From: Laspinema palackyanum D2a
GTDB lineage: Bacteria > Cyanobacteriota > Cyanobacteriia > Cyanobacteriales > Laspinemataceae
DNA length: 64,000 nucleotides
Direction of reading: 5' to 3'
Assembly: GCA_025370845.1 (NCBI GenBank)
Contig: JAMXFF010000006.1
Span: 123,208 to 187,207, forward strand
In this document: positions 33,972 through 43,504 of the stretch, one piece after another
How the letters are laid out: each line of letters begins with the position of its first letter
Position numbering within the stretch: position 1 is the stretch's first letter
Made by a program: the position numbers and the translations under genes
The notes under the pieces: generated by a model
The model's input: the letters and a program-made list of their open reading frames with translations, nothing else
What the model was told of the DNA's origin: nothing
The model's database searches: none

Positions 33972-35080
33972 GCCATCAGTATAGCATCAGAGACCCACTC
34001 AGGCGTCAGATTTTGGATGCGAGAGCGAGCCACACTCCTCATTCTCGCCAACTCTTCTGGGGAGGTGGAAAGGGTACGCTCCAAAGCTGAGTAAGCTGCT
34101 TCTAAATCATCTGGACGAAATATCCATCCGTTTTCCCCATCAATGACCAGCTCCTCAACAGATTGACTGTACAAACTGCCCAGCACCGGCAAACCCGCCG
34201 CCATCGCCTCATTGACCACCAGCCCCCACTCATCCGCCAGAGTGGGAAAAACAAAAATCCCCCCCTGCTCATAAACTTGGGGTAAATCAGAATAAGCTAA
34301 ATTTCCTAAAAAAGATAGGGAAATATTGGGGGGTAAAACTTGCTGCTCCAAGGTGGAGCGCAACGACCCCTCTCCGACTATCAAAAATTCTAGGGTTCTG
34401 TCCGGATGTGCTTCACCCCAACGAGCAAGGGCTGATATAAACAGAAGTAGACCCTTACGCTCAATCAGTTGACCGACATAAAGCAAGGTGTAAACCTGGT
34501 TAGCCTCTTTTGACAAAGGTAGAGCCGTAAAAGGGGAGATTTCAGTTGTATAGGGCGCAACAAAGATTTTTTCAGGAGCGACACCATAACTTCGGACATA
34601 TCTCGCCCCACTCTCTCCGTTCACTAGCACAGCATCAGCTTGAGGCAAAAGAAATTTTCTGACCTGTTCCCTGAGCTTTCCTCTTCCCTGCTCGCTATAT
34701 TCAGAAATCGTAGCCCACAAAATTAGTCGGCTCTTAGAAGACCATTTCCGGTACAACAGAGAAAGCAGGCTCCGCATTCCCAACTCCCCAGAAATTAATA
34801 CATCGGGCTGATACTTTTGCAGGAGCCAGAGCGTATCATAGGGAATATGAACATACAGAGGCTCGGAAAATCCATGTGGATGCCGCCAAGAGCGTTGTAT
34901 CGTTAGGGTTTTCTGGACCTTGACATTCAACGAACCCCAATTTGGCTTCCATTGCCGATTGGGTTCCATGGGCGTCGAGATAAAAACCTGGAAATCATCA
35001 ACCTTTTTAGCTATTGCCTCATAAAGGGCTTCCCGATAGGGAGGAATAAAGTTGGTTAAAAGTGCAACCCGTTTAGCCAT
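33956..35080 (-). CDS. GT4 family glycosyltransferase
   Basis: This is a GT-B family 4 transferase of 374 residues from ATG at 35080. The conserved fold starts there (MAKRVALLTNFIPPYREALYEA). A start at 35167 would prepend 29 residues unrelated to the family. The C-terminal donor-binding part has LLYVGQLIERKGLLLFISAL and the GIFVFPTLADEWGLVVNEAMAAGLPVLGS motif. The end of the coding region lies within a MITE-like repeat, which may have altered the original C-terminus. No ribosome-binding site is evident at either start. Confidence 0.88.
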   Translation of the reverse strand: MAKRVALLTNFIPPYREALYEAIAKKVDDFQVFISTPMEPNRQWKPNWGSLNVKVQKTLTIQRSWRHPHGFSEPLYVHIPYDTLWLLQKYQPDVLISGELGMRSLLSLLYRKWSSKSRLILWATISEYSEQGRGKLREQVRKFLLPQADAVLVNGESGARYVRSYGVAPEKIFVAPYTTEISPFTALPLSKEANQVYTLLYVGQLIERKGLLLFISALARWGEAHPDRTLEFLIVGEGSLRSTLEQQVLPPNISLSFLGNLAYSDLPQVYEQGGIFVFPTLADEWGLVVNEAMAAGLPVLGSLYSQSVEELVIDGENGWIFRPDDLEAAYSALERTLSTSPEELARMRSVARSRIQNLTPEWVSDAILMAIHSV

Positions 35081-35352
35081 AGTATTGTTTGATTTTATGA
35101 TGGAATTGAGTCGAGGGACGAACAACCTTGAAATATCTTGTCGGTTCAGTTCCCTCTTAAAACACATTCTCTAGGATAATGCCTCCCTACCTTCAGGGGT
35201 AGATATGCCAGGGTGGAGGTTGAGAGGTCTGGCAAGTGGTCTAGGGAACAGGGTTTTACGGCTGTTGGGATGCACTGGCATTCCTGCAATCCCTCGATCA
35301 ACCTGTTGATTGTGTCGCGAATTATATGGGTTCTCCAACTCCTGGCGAGCTA

Positions 35353-36942
35353 TCAGTTTTTTTCGATTTTCCAGAGCTTGTCTTCAAAATCATCGCGACT
35401 ATTAATGGGCAGGACGCTGTAGCCTTCCTCTTCTGCCAGAAGATTCCGTAAAATGGGAGACTGACTGTATAAATAGACATCGCTAAAGCCTGTAGGGATT
35501 GTTGGCAGATTAGGTCTTTGTACTAATTGAAATTGGACATGATCTTCCAATAGATAGGTCAGAGATAAAATACCGCCAACCGCTTCATCACTGATCAGAA
35601 GCGGAGCGCTATTTTGATTGATGAGTCTAGCCATTTGAGGTGCTGATTGAAATCCTTTACTCCACCAAACTGTTGATTGCGCACTGACCCCACAAGAAAC
35701 TATACCCCCCAAAATCAGTAGGAAGGTCACCATCTGCCAAATCTGCTTCTGATGTAAGGGATTTTTGTAACTCTCCGTCATTTTTCTTGACAATAAGTAA
35801 GCCACCGCAATTTGTATTCCTAAGTAACAAGGAATGAGGTATCGCGGAACCATAGATCGCTGTCCGCCGAAAAGCAGATCAGGCACAATTAGAAAGATGG
35901 CGGTTACCCCAATCAGGGAAAAAACAAACCAATCCTGATTGTTTTGGGTTCTCCGGTTTAAATAATAGAGAGAATAAACTCCTAAAATCACAATTCCAAT
36001 AATGGGAATCAGGGAAGGGATTAGGTATTGTAAGGGGGCTCTTGAGTTAATGTTAACATCAAAAAAAAGCCGACTTAGATTTCCTAGCCAGCTTACCCCT
36101 AAAGAAATAAGACTTACAGATTGAGCGGTCCAGGATGTAGCTGTTGTAACTTTTTGATAGTTGGTTGCCACAATCCATATCCAAGGAGTAAAAGCAATGA
36201 CGCTACAACCGGAAGCCAGCAAATAATTGAGGGTTATTTTACTAATGCGAAATCTTTCTCTGATTAGGATATAAATTCCGTGACTGATGGCCACTAATGC
36301 AAATATTAAATGTGAATAAATACCGAGGACTACAGTAGCAGAATAGAAAAACCAGATTTTATATTTTTGGAGTCTTATTGCTTGCAAGAGTGCGGCGCTA
36401 GACAGTAAAATTGTGACGATAAATAAACTAGACTGCCGTGCTTCTTGCGCGTATAAAACATGAAAAGGAGAAACGGCCACCAAGGCGATCGCCACCCATC
36501 CAGTCAAAGACTTGTCAAACAATTCTCGGCATAGCCAATACATACAAGGAAATGCCATTATGCTAATGACAGCGGATAAACCTCTCATCAAAGTCACAGA
36601 ATGCCCCAGTTTATCTACCAAAAAGCGGGCCATCAAATAATAGAGCGGCGAATGTTCTGGACTACTGGCTAATGCCTTAAGTGCATCGTTTACGTCTTTC
36701 TTTGGTTGCCTAGGTTGATAGGTTTGATGTAAAAATTCCCGGCTGATGAGCTCACCTGTGTAAACTTCCGATATAACCATATCAGCCGTATATCCTGAAA
36801 TTCTTAACGAAGAATAAGTTTCATCTTCCCAGTAAATTTTTTGATCTATATTATAGAATCTAAAAAAAAATCCTAAAATTAATATAAAACAGACGAGCCA
36901 GCGAAAATTCCGGGCTGAAAAAGGTTTCATCTTATCAAGCAT
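35353..36942 (-). CDS. GT39/ArnT-like membrane glycosyltransferase
   Basis: This 529-residue integral membrane protein has about 11 predicted helices and a long loop near the N-terminus with the signature of lipid-phosphosugar-dependent GT-C transferases (YWEDETYSSLRISGYTADM, acidic residues for metal binding, then HSPLYYLMARFLVDKLG). These enzymes use a polyprenyl-phosphate sugar on the periplasmic side. The C-terminal soluble part (about 400-529) is small. It likely decorates the polymer after flipping. Family 39/83 naming is a best guess, since GT-C subfamilies are hard to separate by eye. The 185-base gap to the next gene shows nothing. Confidence 0.8.
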   Translation of the reverse strand: MLDKMKPFSARNFRWLVCFILILGFFFRFYNIDQKIYWEDETYSSLRISGYTADMVISEVYTGELISREFLHQTYQPRQPKKDVNDALKALASSPEHSPLYYLMARFLVDKLGHSVTLMRGLSAVISIMAFPCMYWLCRELFDKSLTGWVAIALVAVSPFHVLYAQEARQSSLFIVTILLSSAALLQAIRLQKYKIWFFYSATVVLGIYSHLIFALVAISHGIYILIRERFRISKITLNYLLASGCSVIAFTPWIWIVATNYQKVTTATSWTAQSVSLISLGVSWLGNLSRLFFDVNINSRAPLQYLIPSLIPIIGIVILGVYSLYYLNRRTQNNQDWFVFSLIGVTAIFLIVPDLLFGGQRSMVPRYLIPCYLGIQIAVAYLLSRKMTESYKNPLHQKQIWQMVTFLLILGGIVSCGVSAQSTVWWSKGFQSAPQMARLINQNSAPLLISDEAVGGILSLTYLLEDHVQFQLVQRPNLPTIPTGFSDVYLYSQSPILRNLLAEEEGYSVLPINSRDDFEDKLWKIEKN

Positions 36943-37403
36943 AGGTTAGAGGGAGGATTGTCAGGTTTCTATAAAAAATCCAAAAATAGCCCACTCAATA
37001 TTCTCCTGGATAGATTAATGGCTCCATTCCCGATCGGGTGATAATGTTCGGGCTTCTTGAGTGAAGGAGTTAATTCTGGTTTAAGGGATGCCCCCACTTA
37101 GACTACCATAAATTAATTTGATAGAATACCCTTGGGAACCCGGGTTAAGAGATAAAATATTCTATAACTCTCCTGAACCCAAAATCAGCAGGTGCTGTTT
37201 CTGGAAATAGAGGGTCCTTAGCCTATCATATCAGCCCGAGTTAGGTAGTATTACCGCCCTCCCTAGTGTGACCATCAGCCCCCTCCCCTGTGGAGAGATT
37301 CTGCCACTCTTCTGGTCTCCAGATCCTATCGAGGAATTCCTGGCCTAAATTTTACCATACCGACTCATCCTTACTCTATAAAACCAAAAGGAATCATAAA
37401 ACC
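36943..37403. other. Intergenic region upstream of two divergent genes
   Basis: A gap of about 460 bases lies between the GT-C gene and a methyltransferase gene. It holds promoters for both. An open extension of the methyltransferase frame back to 37290 has no family resemblance. I see no repeat or RNA structure of note. Confidence 0.5.
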
Positions 37404-38180
37404 ATGACAGACGGAGTAACCCAGCAAAAGAAATCCTTCAATGATACTTATTCCCGAGCTGAAAATTGGTCGTATTGGGATTCCCAGGATCCTCTAACTC
37501 AATATCTACTCACCAGAAGATTGCGAATTGCGGTGGATCGGGTGATGCAGATTACCCAGGCTTCCCCAGCGGATTGGAATGTTTTAGTTCTCTGTGGTGG
37601 AGTTGGCGGCGAGGGCAGCTTCTTAGCAAACTATGGGTTCAAATCGGTTACCGTTTCAGATATCTCCGAAACTGCATTAGAGGCTTGCAATAAACGAGAT
37701 TCTCGTTTAGAAACCCAAGTAATCAATGCAGAACAACTAGAGCTTCCAAATGAAAGCTACGATTTAGTTCTAGTACAAGATGGTCTTCATCACCTTCCCC
37801 GCCCGGTGCTGGGGTTTACTGAAATGCTCCGCGTCGCCAGAAAAGCGGTCATTGTGATCGAACCTCATTTAGGTTTAGTCGCTAACTTAATGGGGACGAC
37901 TTGGGAAAATCATGGGGGAACCGTGAATTATGTATTTCGTTGGAACGCTTTGCTGTTAAAACAGGTCACTCAGAGCTACATTTTAAAATCTCCCTGCTAT
38001 ATCCAGGCCATTCGGTTATGGAATCATAATCTCTTGATGGCAAAAGTCGGAAAAATTTTAGGGGGTAAGCAAGGAGCAGTTTTGTCCGTAAAATCCTTCT
38101 ACTTTATACTCGATTGGTTGTTTGGCTGGCTAGGAAATATGATGATTGGGATAGTCATCAAGTACGACACTCAACAGTAG
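37404..38180 (+). CDS. Class I SAM-dependent methyltransferase
   Basis: This is a 258-residue methyltransferase counted from ATG at 37404, which has AAAAGGAATC about a dozen bases before it. Motif I is NVLVLCGGVGGEGSFLAN (a Gly-rich variant), then VTVSDISETAL for motif II and YDLVLVQDGLHHLPRP for the strand-4 region. The rest is a helical cap. Such enzymes in polysaccharide clusters methylate sugars or lipid carriers. The specific acceptor is unknown. It converges on the O-antigen polymerase gene, with a hairpin terminator between. Confidence 0.82.
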   Translation: MTDGVTQQKKSFNDTYSRAENWSYWDSQDPLTQYLLTRRLRIAVDRVMQITQASPADWNVLVLCGGVGGEGSFLANYGFKSVTVSDISETALEACNKRDSRLETQVINAEQLELPNESYDLVLVQDGLHHLPRPVLGFTEMLRVARKAVIVIEPHLGLVANLMGTTWENHGGTVNYVFRWNALLLKQVTQSYILKSPCYIQAIRLWNHNLLMAKVGKILGGKQGAVLSVKSFYFILDWLFGWLGNMMIGIVIKYDTQQ

Positions 38181-38201
38181 CGGGTTTTGCCAAGAGAAAA
38201 T

Positions 38202-38239
38202 AATGAAAAAGGAGGTCTCCTGACTTGCCACAGACCTCC
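38202..38239 (-). terminator. Intrinsic terminator after the Wzy-type gene
   Basis: The stem GGAGGTCT/AGACCTCC (38211-38218 and 38232-38239) is followed on the minus strand by a T tract (complement of AATGAAAAA at 38202-38210). It also lies just after the methyltransferase stop on the plus strand. Confidence 0.85.
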
Positions 38240-38276
38240 CCATTCTATAAATCATATTCAAATGCGAGTTCACAGT

Positions 38277-39575
38277 TTACTCCCGCGTGGTTTGCACCCA
38301 TCTCTCTTGCTCTGAAAGAGAATTGGGCAGTGAATATTCCGGTTCCCTGGCAGAGTCTAAAGATGGAGGCATGGGTAACAAACCAATGAGTACAAAGACT
38401 AACCAATATAGACTCTTGGGTTCAACCAGACGGGTTTCCGTAATGTTGGCAAAGACCAGATAGGTTAGGAAAAGCATCGGCCATAGTGTTTCCATCGTTT
38501 TGGTCTGGATTATCCAGCGAAAACTGTGGATCAAATTAATGGTGAATGCGATCAAAAACATCGATAATCCCACTACTCCCAATTCCACCAACAAGTCCAT
38601 AAACCCATTATGACCGTAATTGGGTCTCCAAGGACTATTGAGCCAGATATATGCGGAGGGTCCCCTAAACCCGAGCCAATAGGTCTTGAATCCGAACCCG
38701 AGCCAACGATTTTCTCTGCTTGTTTCCATCATCAGTTCCCACACAGGTGTACGTCCGCTCAGGGTATCGTCCTTCTCCAGAGACTCAAAGACGAGTCCTG
38801 AATTATCTCCAAACCACACCCCACTCACTCCGCCGAGTAACACCACGAGGATTGCGAAGTAGACTATCAGTTTAGAGCGAAAACGCAATCCTCGGTAAAG
38901 TGGAATAAGAACCAACAGCACTAAAAAAGTTACCCGCCCTCCTCCTGATTTGGCCTGGATTAGCAAAAATATAGAAAGAATACAGCCTGACCAAGCCAGC
39001 CAAGAAGGACACAATCGACTACGGGCCAGCAACACAAAGAAGCCAGCACTCAGACCCATGAGGCTACCCAGTATGTTTTTATGGTTATAAATACCGCGCC
39101 ACGCTCCGTCAAACATGGGTTCCGGATGAACTCCCTCTGCGGGTTTTGCAAAGCCATACAGCATACTGAGGAATGTAGCCAGACCCAGGGTCAGGCATAA
39201 CATCTCAAACTGCTCTTTCACCGTGTAACGAGTTCCAACGTAAGTGGCAAATATGGTAATGCCTATAAAATCGCGAAGAAAACCTCTAGTAACTAGGGGG
39301 TCTTGGGACCATTGGATCGAGAGAAAAGCAATGCCCACGAGGATATAAGGGGATAAATTGCCTGCCCTCATAATCCCCAGGAGACAGCGCTTCCACCGTA
39401 GAACGATTAGGCTCAAGCTGATGGTATAAATCAGCAAAAAAATAAGCCTCGTTTTGCTAGGACCCAAGGAGAGTCGAAAAGCGTCGGTAGAAAGCAAAAA
39501 TGTGACCACAACAAAGGCTTTTTCGGTATAAAGTCCGAGCCGGAGTAGGGAACGGATCAACTGTGGTACATACAT
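38277..39575 (-). CDS. O-antigen ligase/polymerase family membrane protein (Wzy type)
   Basis: This 432-residue integral membrane protein has about 11-12 helices and a large periplasmic loop with the Wzy_C/O-antigen ligase motif: GRTPVWELMMETSRENRWLGFGFKTYW and then YGHNGFMDLLVELGVVG. These residues bind and polymerise lipid-linked oligosaccharide on the periplasmic side. In a Wzx/Wzy cluster this is the natural polymerase. The family also includes ligases, so the two roles cannot be separated by sequence alone. ATG at 39575 begins MYVPQLIRSLLRLGLYTEK. Confidence 0.85.
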   Translation of the reverse strand: MYVPQLIRSLLRLGLYTEKAFVVVTFLLSTDAFRLSLGPSKTRLIFLLIYTISLSLIVLRWKRCLLGIMRAGNLSPYILVGIAFLSIQWSQDPLVTRGFLRDFIGITIFATYVGTRYTVKEQFEMLCLTLGLATFLSMLYGFAKPAEGVHPEPMFDGAWRGIYNHKNILGSLMGLSAGFFVLLARSRLCPSWLAWSGCILSIFLLIQAKSGGGRVTFLVLLVLIPLYRGLRFRSKLIVYFAILVVLLGGVSGVWFGDNSGLVFESLEKDDTLSGRTPVWELMMETSRENRWLGFGFKTYWLGFRGPSAYIWLNSPWRPNYGHNGFMDLLVELGVVGLSMFLIAFTINLIHSFRWIIQTKTMETLWPMLFLTYLVFANITETRLVEPKSLYWLVFVLIGLLPMPPSLDSAREPEYSLPNSLSEQERWVQTTRE

Positions 39576-39689
39576 AACAGCACTAAATGATGCTTAGGAT
39601 TGAGCCCCAAAGGCTAATTTACAGAAACAAGGACTAATTTACAGAATAACAAATCCTAACTTGATAGACTAAGGTTAGGAGAGCTTTCC

Positions 39690-40934
39690 TTAGTCCATCA
39701 CGTGATTAAATAGGTCCGAGTAGCGGCGAGCTTGGCGCTCTAAGGTAAATTCTCTTTCGACTTTTTCCCGAGCTTGATGGGAGAGGTTTTGATGTCGCTC
39801 TGAATTTTCGAGGATCCAAATAATTCCTCGTGCTAAATCTTCTATCTCAAAAGGTTTGGCTAAATAACCATTGGTTTGGTGTTCGATCATGTCCGGTACT
39901 CCGCCAATGTTAAACCCGACGCAGGGAGTACCACAGGCTAGAGCTTCCATGACCGTGTTGGGTAAGTTATCTTGAATGGAGGGGAGAATAAAAACATCAG
40001 CGGCGGAATAAACTAGAGCTAGGGAAAGTTCATCATTGAGTTTTCCTAAGTAATGAGACTTGAACCCGAGTTCGATGCCTTCGGTTGCTCTAGATGCCCC
40101 AAAAACCACGAGCTCTATCTGTTCTTTCCATTGAGACTGGCTCAATTGTTGCAGGGCTGGTTGAAGTAAATGAAATCCCTTCCGTGGATCCGTAGTGGCA
40201 TTCAGTGCGCCAAACAAAATCAATTGCTTATCCTGCGGTAATTTCAGCAGGTCGCGAGCGATCGCCCGGTCCAGTGGTTTATAAGTTTCCGTATTTAGAC
40301 CATAGGGAATAACCTCCACTGGTACTTCCTTGAAAAGAGAACTGGCATGGGTTTGTTGGGCTAACCAATGGCTGGGGGTAACTATTGTTAAGTTAAGATT
40401 CTTCCATGCTTTTGCTTTCCGTTGCCAAACCCAACGAGAGATATCCCAATTCCTCTGGCTGTCTAATTGTGGACAAGTCCCACAAGATTCACTATAGCGA
40501 TCGCAATTCCCGCTAAAATGACATCCTCCTGTAAAACCCCACATATCATGGAATGTCCACACAATGGGTTGCTTCAAATGCGTGAGGGTCTCAATTTGTA
40601 GATATCCCCCACAGATCCAATGAAGGTTAATCACATCTGGAGCAATTTTATTAACTTGAGCGGCAATTCCATCCGGAATCCATTGCGGCGAAAAAACGTC
40701 GCGAATACGGTTCGGGTGAATGAACATCGGGAGTCGGTTCAGATTCGGTCTTAGCTTGGCAAAATCTTTTGCAAGGCTACTATTTTGCACAATAACTCGG
40801 CTATCATCGCTTAATTTCGTTTGCACTAAAAGTTGGGAGTCGTAACCAATCTCTTGCAAACCCTGATGTAATCGATAGGCGGACCTAGCGGCCCCTCCTT
40901 CCCAATCGGAAGCACTGATGAGTAGAACTTTCAT
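39690..40934 (-). CDS. GT4 family glycosyltransferase
   Basis: This is a 414-residue GT-B transferase. The N-terminal domain begins KVLLISASDWEGGAARSAYRLHQGL, a start I associate with colanic-acid-type glycosyltransferases, and has a Cys-containing loop HFSGNCDRYSESCGTCPQLD with a four-Cys cluster seen in this subgroup, likely a metal or disulphide element. The donor-binding half has LILFGALNATTDPRKGFHLLQ and IFILPSIQDNLPNTVMEALACGTPCVGF. It is cytosolic or peripheral. Confidence 0.9.
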   Translation of the reverse strand: MKVLLISASDWEGGAARSAYRLHQGLQEIGYDSQLLVQTKLSDDSRVIVQNSSLAKDFAKLRPNLNRLPMFIHPNRIRDVFSPQWIPDGIAAQVNKIAPDVINLHWICGGYLQIETLTHLKQPIVWTFHDMWGFTGGCHFSGNCDRYSESCGTCPQLDSQRNWDISRWVWQRKAKAWKNLNLTIVTPSHWLAQQTHASSLFKEVPVEVIPYGLNTETYKPLDRAIARDLLKLPQDKQLILFGALNATTDPRKGFHLLQPALQQLSQSQWKEQIELVVFGASRATEGIELGFKSHYLGKLNDELSLALVYSAADVFILPSIQDNLPNTVMEALACGTPCVGFNIGGVPDMIEHQTNGYLAKPFEIEDLARGIIWILENSERHQNLSHQAREKVEREFTLERQARRYSDLFNHVMD

Positions 40935-41140
40935 GGAAATCCCTTTTCTAGTGAACTTGATTTGAAGTCAGATCGGCGATGGAGAAAGACCAGTGATTTA
41001 CTCTGCCTATGGACTATTTCTCTCAAACATGAGGCAGGCCACTTTCACAAACAGGTTGGTCGCGTTCCGAAGAACTATTCTGTCATCATTATAAAATACA
41101 AGCAAAATTAGCTTTTCATTCTAGCAACCATCCAAGGACA

Positions 41141-42211
41141 ATGAAACCGCCTGCAATTTCGGTAATCATTCCCACTCTCAATCGACTCCCGCTCCTGCAA
41201 CAAACTTTAGAGTCTCTTCGCCAACAAACCTTCACTCAGTGGGAAGCGTTGGTCGTTGATGATGGATCCAATGATGGCACTGTCGAGTTCCTACAACGAG
41301 TGAGCCAGGAAGACTCGCGAATTAGGTACCTAGAGCGCGAGAGTTCAACTTCGGGTGCACCCGCTCGTCGGAACCAGGGAACCGCTGCCTCAGAAGGAAA
41401 ATATGTCATCTACCTCGATTCTGATGATTTGCTCGCACCCACAGCTTTATCAAATCGCTTTCAAGCAATGGAAAACAACCCAGAACTTGATTTTGGAGTG
41501 TTCTCCACCGTCCTATTTCGTAATCACCCCGGTGATATGAGATTGCTTTTAAATAAGGAAACAACTACCCAACAAGATGATATAAATAGATTTTTAAAAA
41601 TTGATTGTCCCTGGCAAGGTCTTTGTATGATTTGGAAACGCCCATCCTTTGATAAACTGGGGTCTTGGGACGAAGATCTGTTGAGTTTTCAGGACTGGGA
41701 TCTTCCGATGCGGGCTTTAATTCTCCAATTCAATTATAAGCGCTTTTCTACAGCGGATTGTTTTTGGCGGGTGTCACAACATCAATCTATTGGGTCTACC
41801 TCAAAATCCCCGGCCCATTTGAAATCCCATGAACGCTTGTTTGATCTGACTCATCACCGGCTGATGAATGCGGGATTGCTCACTAACGAACGACTAATTT
41901 TGATGGGAGGACTCTCCTTTTGGCTGGCTCAATGTTGGGTAGAAAGTGGAGATAGGTCTGAAGCGTTGAGGGTTTGGAGAAGTAGCTATGACAAAAACTG
42001 GGTCCAGCAACCCTTTTATTCCCAAGGGGCCTGGTATCTCAATCAGATTGCTGGGGGAGAACCTTTAATTAGCCGGATTATCTACAAGTTTTTTGAATTG
42101 ACTTGGCCAAAAGGATTGGCGTTCAAATGGTCCAAAACGTTTTGTAATACTCCTGTGCCTAAGTCGATTCAACTTCCAACGGTCCCCCTGCCTTTAACTG
42201 GAACCCAATAG
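41141..42211 (+). CDS. GT2 family glycosyltransferase
   Basis: This is a 356-residue family 2 GT-A transferase. Signature segments are ISVIIPTLNRLPLLQQTLESL, WEALVVDDGSNDGTVEFL, and the metal-binding DXD in IYLDSDDLLAP. The C-terminal half is helical and lacks membrane segments. The 3' end overlaps the neighbouring convergent GT4 gene by 18 bases, so both stops are inside each other's coding region. It is the only plus-strand glycosyltransferase gene in the cluster. The donor sugar is unknown. Confidence 0.9.
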   Translation: MKPPAISVIIPTLNRLPLLQQTLESLRQQTFTQWEALVVDDGSNDGTVEFLQRVSQEDSRIRYLERESSTSGAPARRNQGTAASEGKYVIYLDSDDLLAPTALSNRFQAMENNPELDFGVFSTVLFRNHPGDMRLLLNKETTTQQDDINRFLKIDCPWQGLCMIWKRPSFDKLGSWDEDLLSFQDWDLPMRALILQFNYKRFSTADCFWRVSQHQSIGSTSKSPAHLKSHERLFDLTHHRLMNAGLLTNERLILMGGLSFWLAQCWVESGDRSEALRVWRSSYDKNWVQQPFYSQGAWYLNQIAGGEPLISRIIYKFFELTWPKGLAFKWSKTFCNTPVPKSIQLPTVPLPLTGTQ

Positions 42212-43441
42212 TTGTTGATAGATTTCAACGAGGCGATCGTTGAGTTTGTTGATATCGTAGCCTTCTTCCATGTAGGTCCGCCCAGCCTTACCCATTTGCG
42301 GCCAAACTTCCGGATGCTCCACCAGATAGCTCAACTTTTCAGCAAGCGCCTCAACGTCTCTTTCTGGGACTAGAAAGCCAGATTTTCCCTCTAAAATTCC
42401 TTCGGGAATCCCGTTGTGCAGTGTAGACAAGACGGGCAGGCCCCGGGCCTGGGCTTCTTGTAAGACTAGGCCCTGTCCTTCTTGATCTCCATCAGCAGCC
42501 GTGACGCTCGACAATAAGAAAATATGGGAGGAATCATAAAGATGGAACAGTTCTTCTTGGGTTTTCCATCCGAGAAGCTGAACTTTTTCGGCAATCCCCA
42601 GTTCTCCAATCAAATGCTCCAAAGGCCCTCTAAGCGGTCCATCTCCAACAATTCGATATTCTAGGTTAGGATTATGTTCTAAAACTTTGGCAACAGCTTT
42701 AAGGGAATACTCAATTCCTTTTTTTTCTACGAGTCGAGCGACGGTCATTATTTTCACTGACTCCCCTTGTCCGAGGGTGGGTGGACGAAAAGTGTAATGA
42801 GACAAATTGATGCCCATCGGGAGGGTGAGAATTTTATCAGGTGGGCAGCCGAGGGCTACAGCTTTACTTGCGGTGTAAGGAGTATTAGCGGTATAGAGGT
42901 CCCCTTTTTGAAACAAGTCTTGATAAATCTTGGGATGGGTCTGACGGGGATAAAGATTCACGTCGAACCCATGAAAGGTGGTGATGATTTTTCCCTGAAT
43001 TGCACCAATTTCCCGCAATAATACCCCCCGTAGTCCGTAGGGTGCAAAGTGGCAATGGATAATATCATAAGCGGGCTGATCTAAAAGAGGGATGGCAGAA
43101 TATAAGAGCCTTAAAAAGTATCCTTGGTCTCGATGTTTGAAGTAATTGTACTTAAATAAATTTAGCGATCGCAGCAAAGTCATGGGTGATTTGTAGCCAT
43201 GAGCAAGCAGGATTTTTGATCCTTTCACTGTCCGGATCACTTTTTTAGCTGGCAGGGGAGCATAGCGGGTTTTATCCAGCAAGTTGTACTTCTCTACGTC
43301 CGGATGAACTTTCGATGTTTCGCCGGGTTCATCGGCATAAATGTCTACTTCATGTCCTCGGGAAATTAAGCCGGTAATTTGATTTAAAATATAGGTTTCG
43401 GATAAGGCGGGAAATTTGCCAAGCATTAAGGCAATTTTCAT
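42194..43441 (-). CDS. GT4 family glycosyltransferase
   Basis: This is a 415-residue GT-B transferase. It starts KIALMLGKFPALSETYILNQITGL, a pattern typical of the WcaL-like subgroup of GT4. The donor-binding half has VKIMTVARLVEKKGIEYSLKAV and the motif EGQGLVLQEAQARGLPVLST, with an EX7E arrangement. It overlaps the convergent GT2 gene at its 3' end by 18 bases. Its 5' end lies 63 bases from the next methyltransferase gene, with which it may be co-transcribed. Confidence 0.9.
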   Translation of the reverse strand: MKIALMLGKFPALSETYILNQITGLISRGHEVDIYADEPGETSKVHPDVEKYNLLDKTRYAPLPAKKVIRTVKGSKILLAHGYKSPMTLLRSLNLFKYNYFKHRDQGYFLRLLYSAIPLLDQPAYDIIHCHFAPYGLRGVLLREIGAIQGKIITTFHGFDVNLYPRQTHPKIYQDLFQKGDLYTANTPYTASKAVALGCPPDKILTLPMGINLSHYTFRPPTLGQGESVKIMTVARLVEKKGIEYSLKAVAKVLEHNPNLEYRIVGDGPLRGPLEHLIGELGIAEKVQLLGWKTQEELFHLYDSSHIFLLSSVTAADGDQEGQGLVLQEAQARGLPVLSTLHNGIPEGILEGKSGFLVPERDVEALAEKLSYLVEHPEVWPQMGKAGRTYMEEGYDINKLNDRLVEIYQQLLGSS

Positions 43442-43504
43442 AATTTTTAGGGTTCTTTAAGTTACAAAATTTTCGGTTGACTTAATTCCAAGATATTGGG
43501 CTGC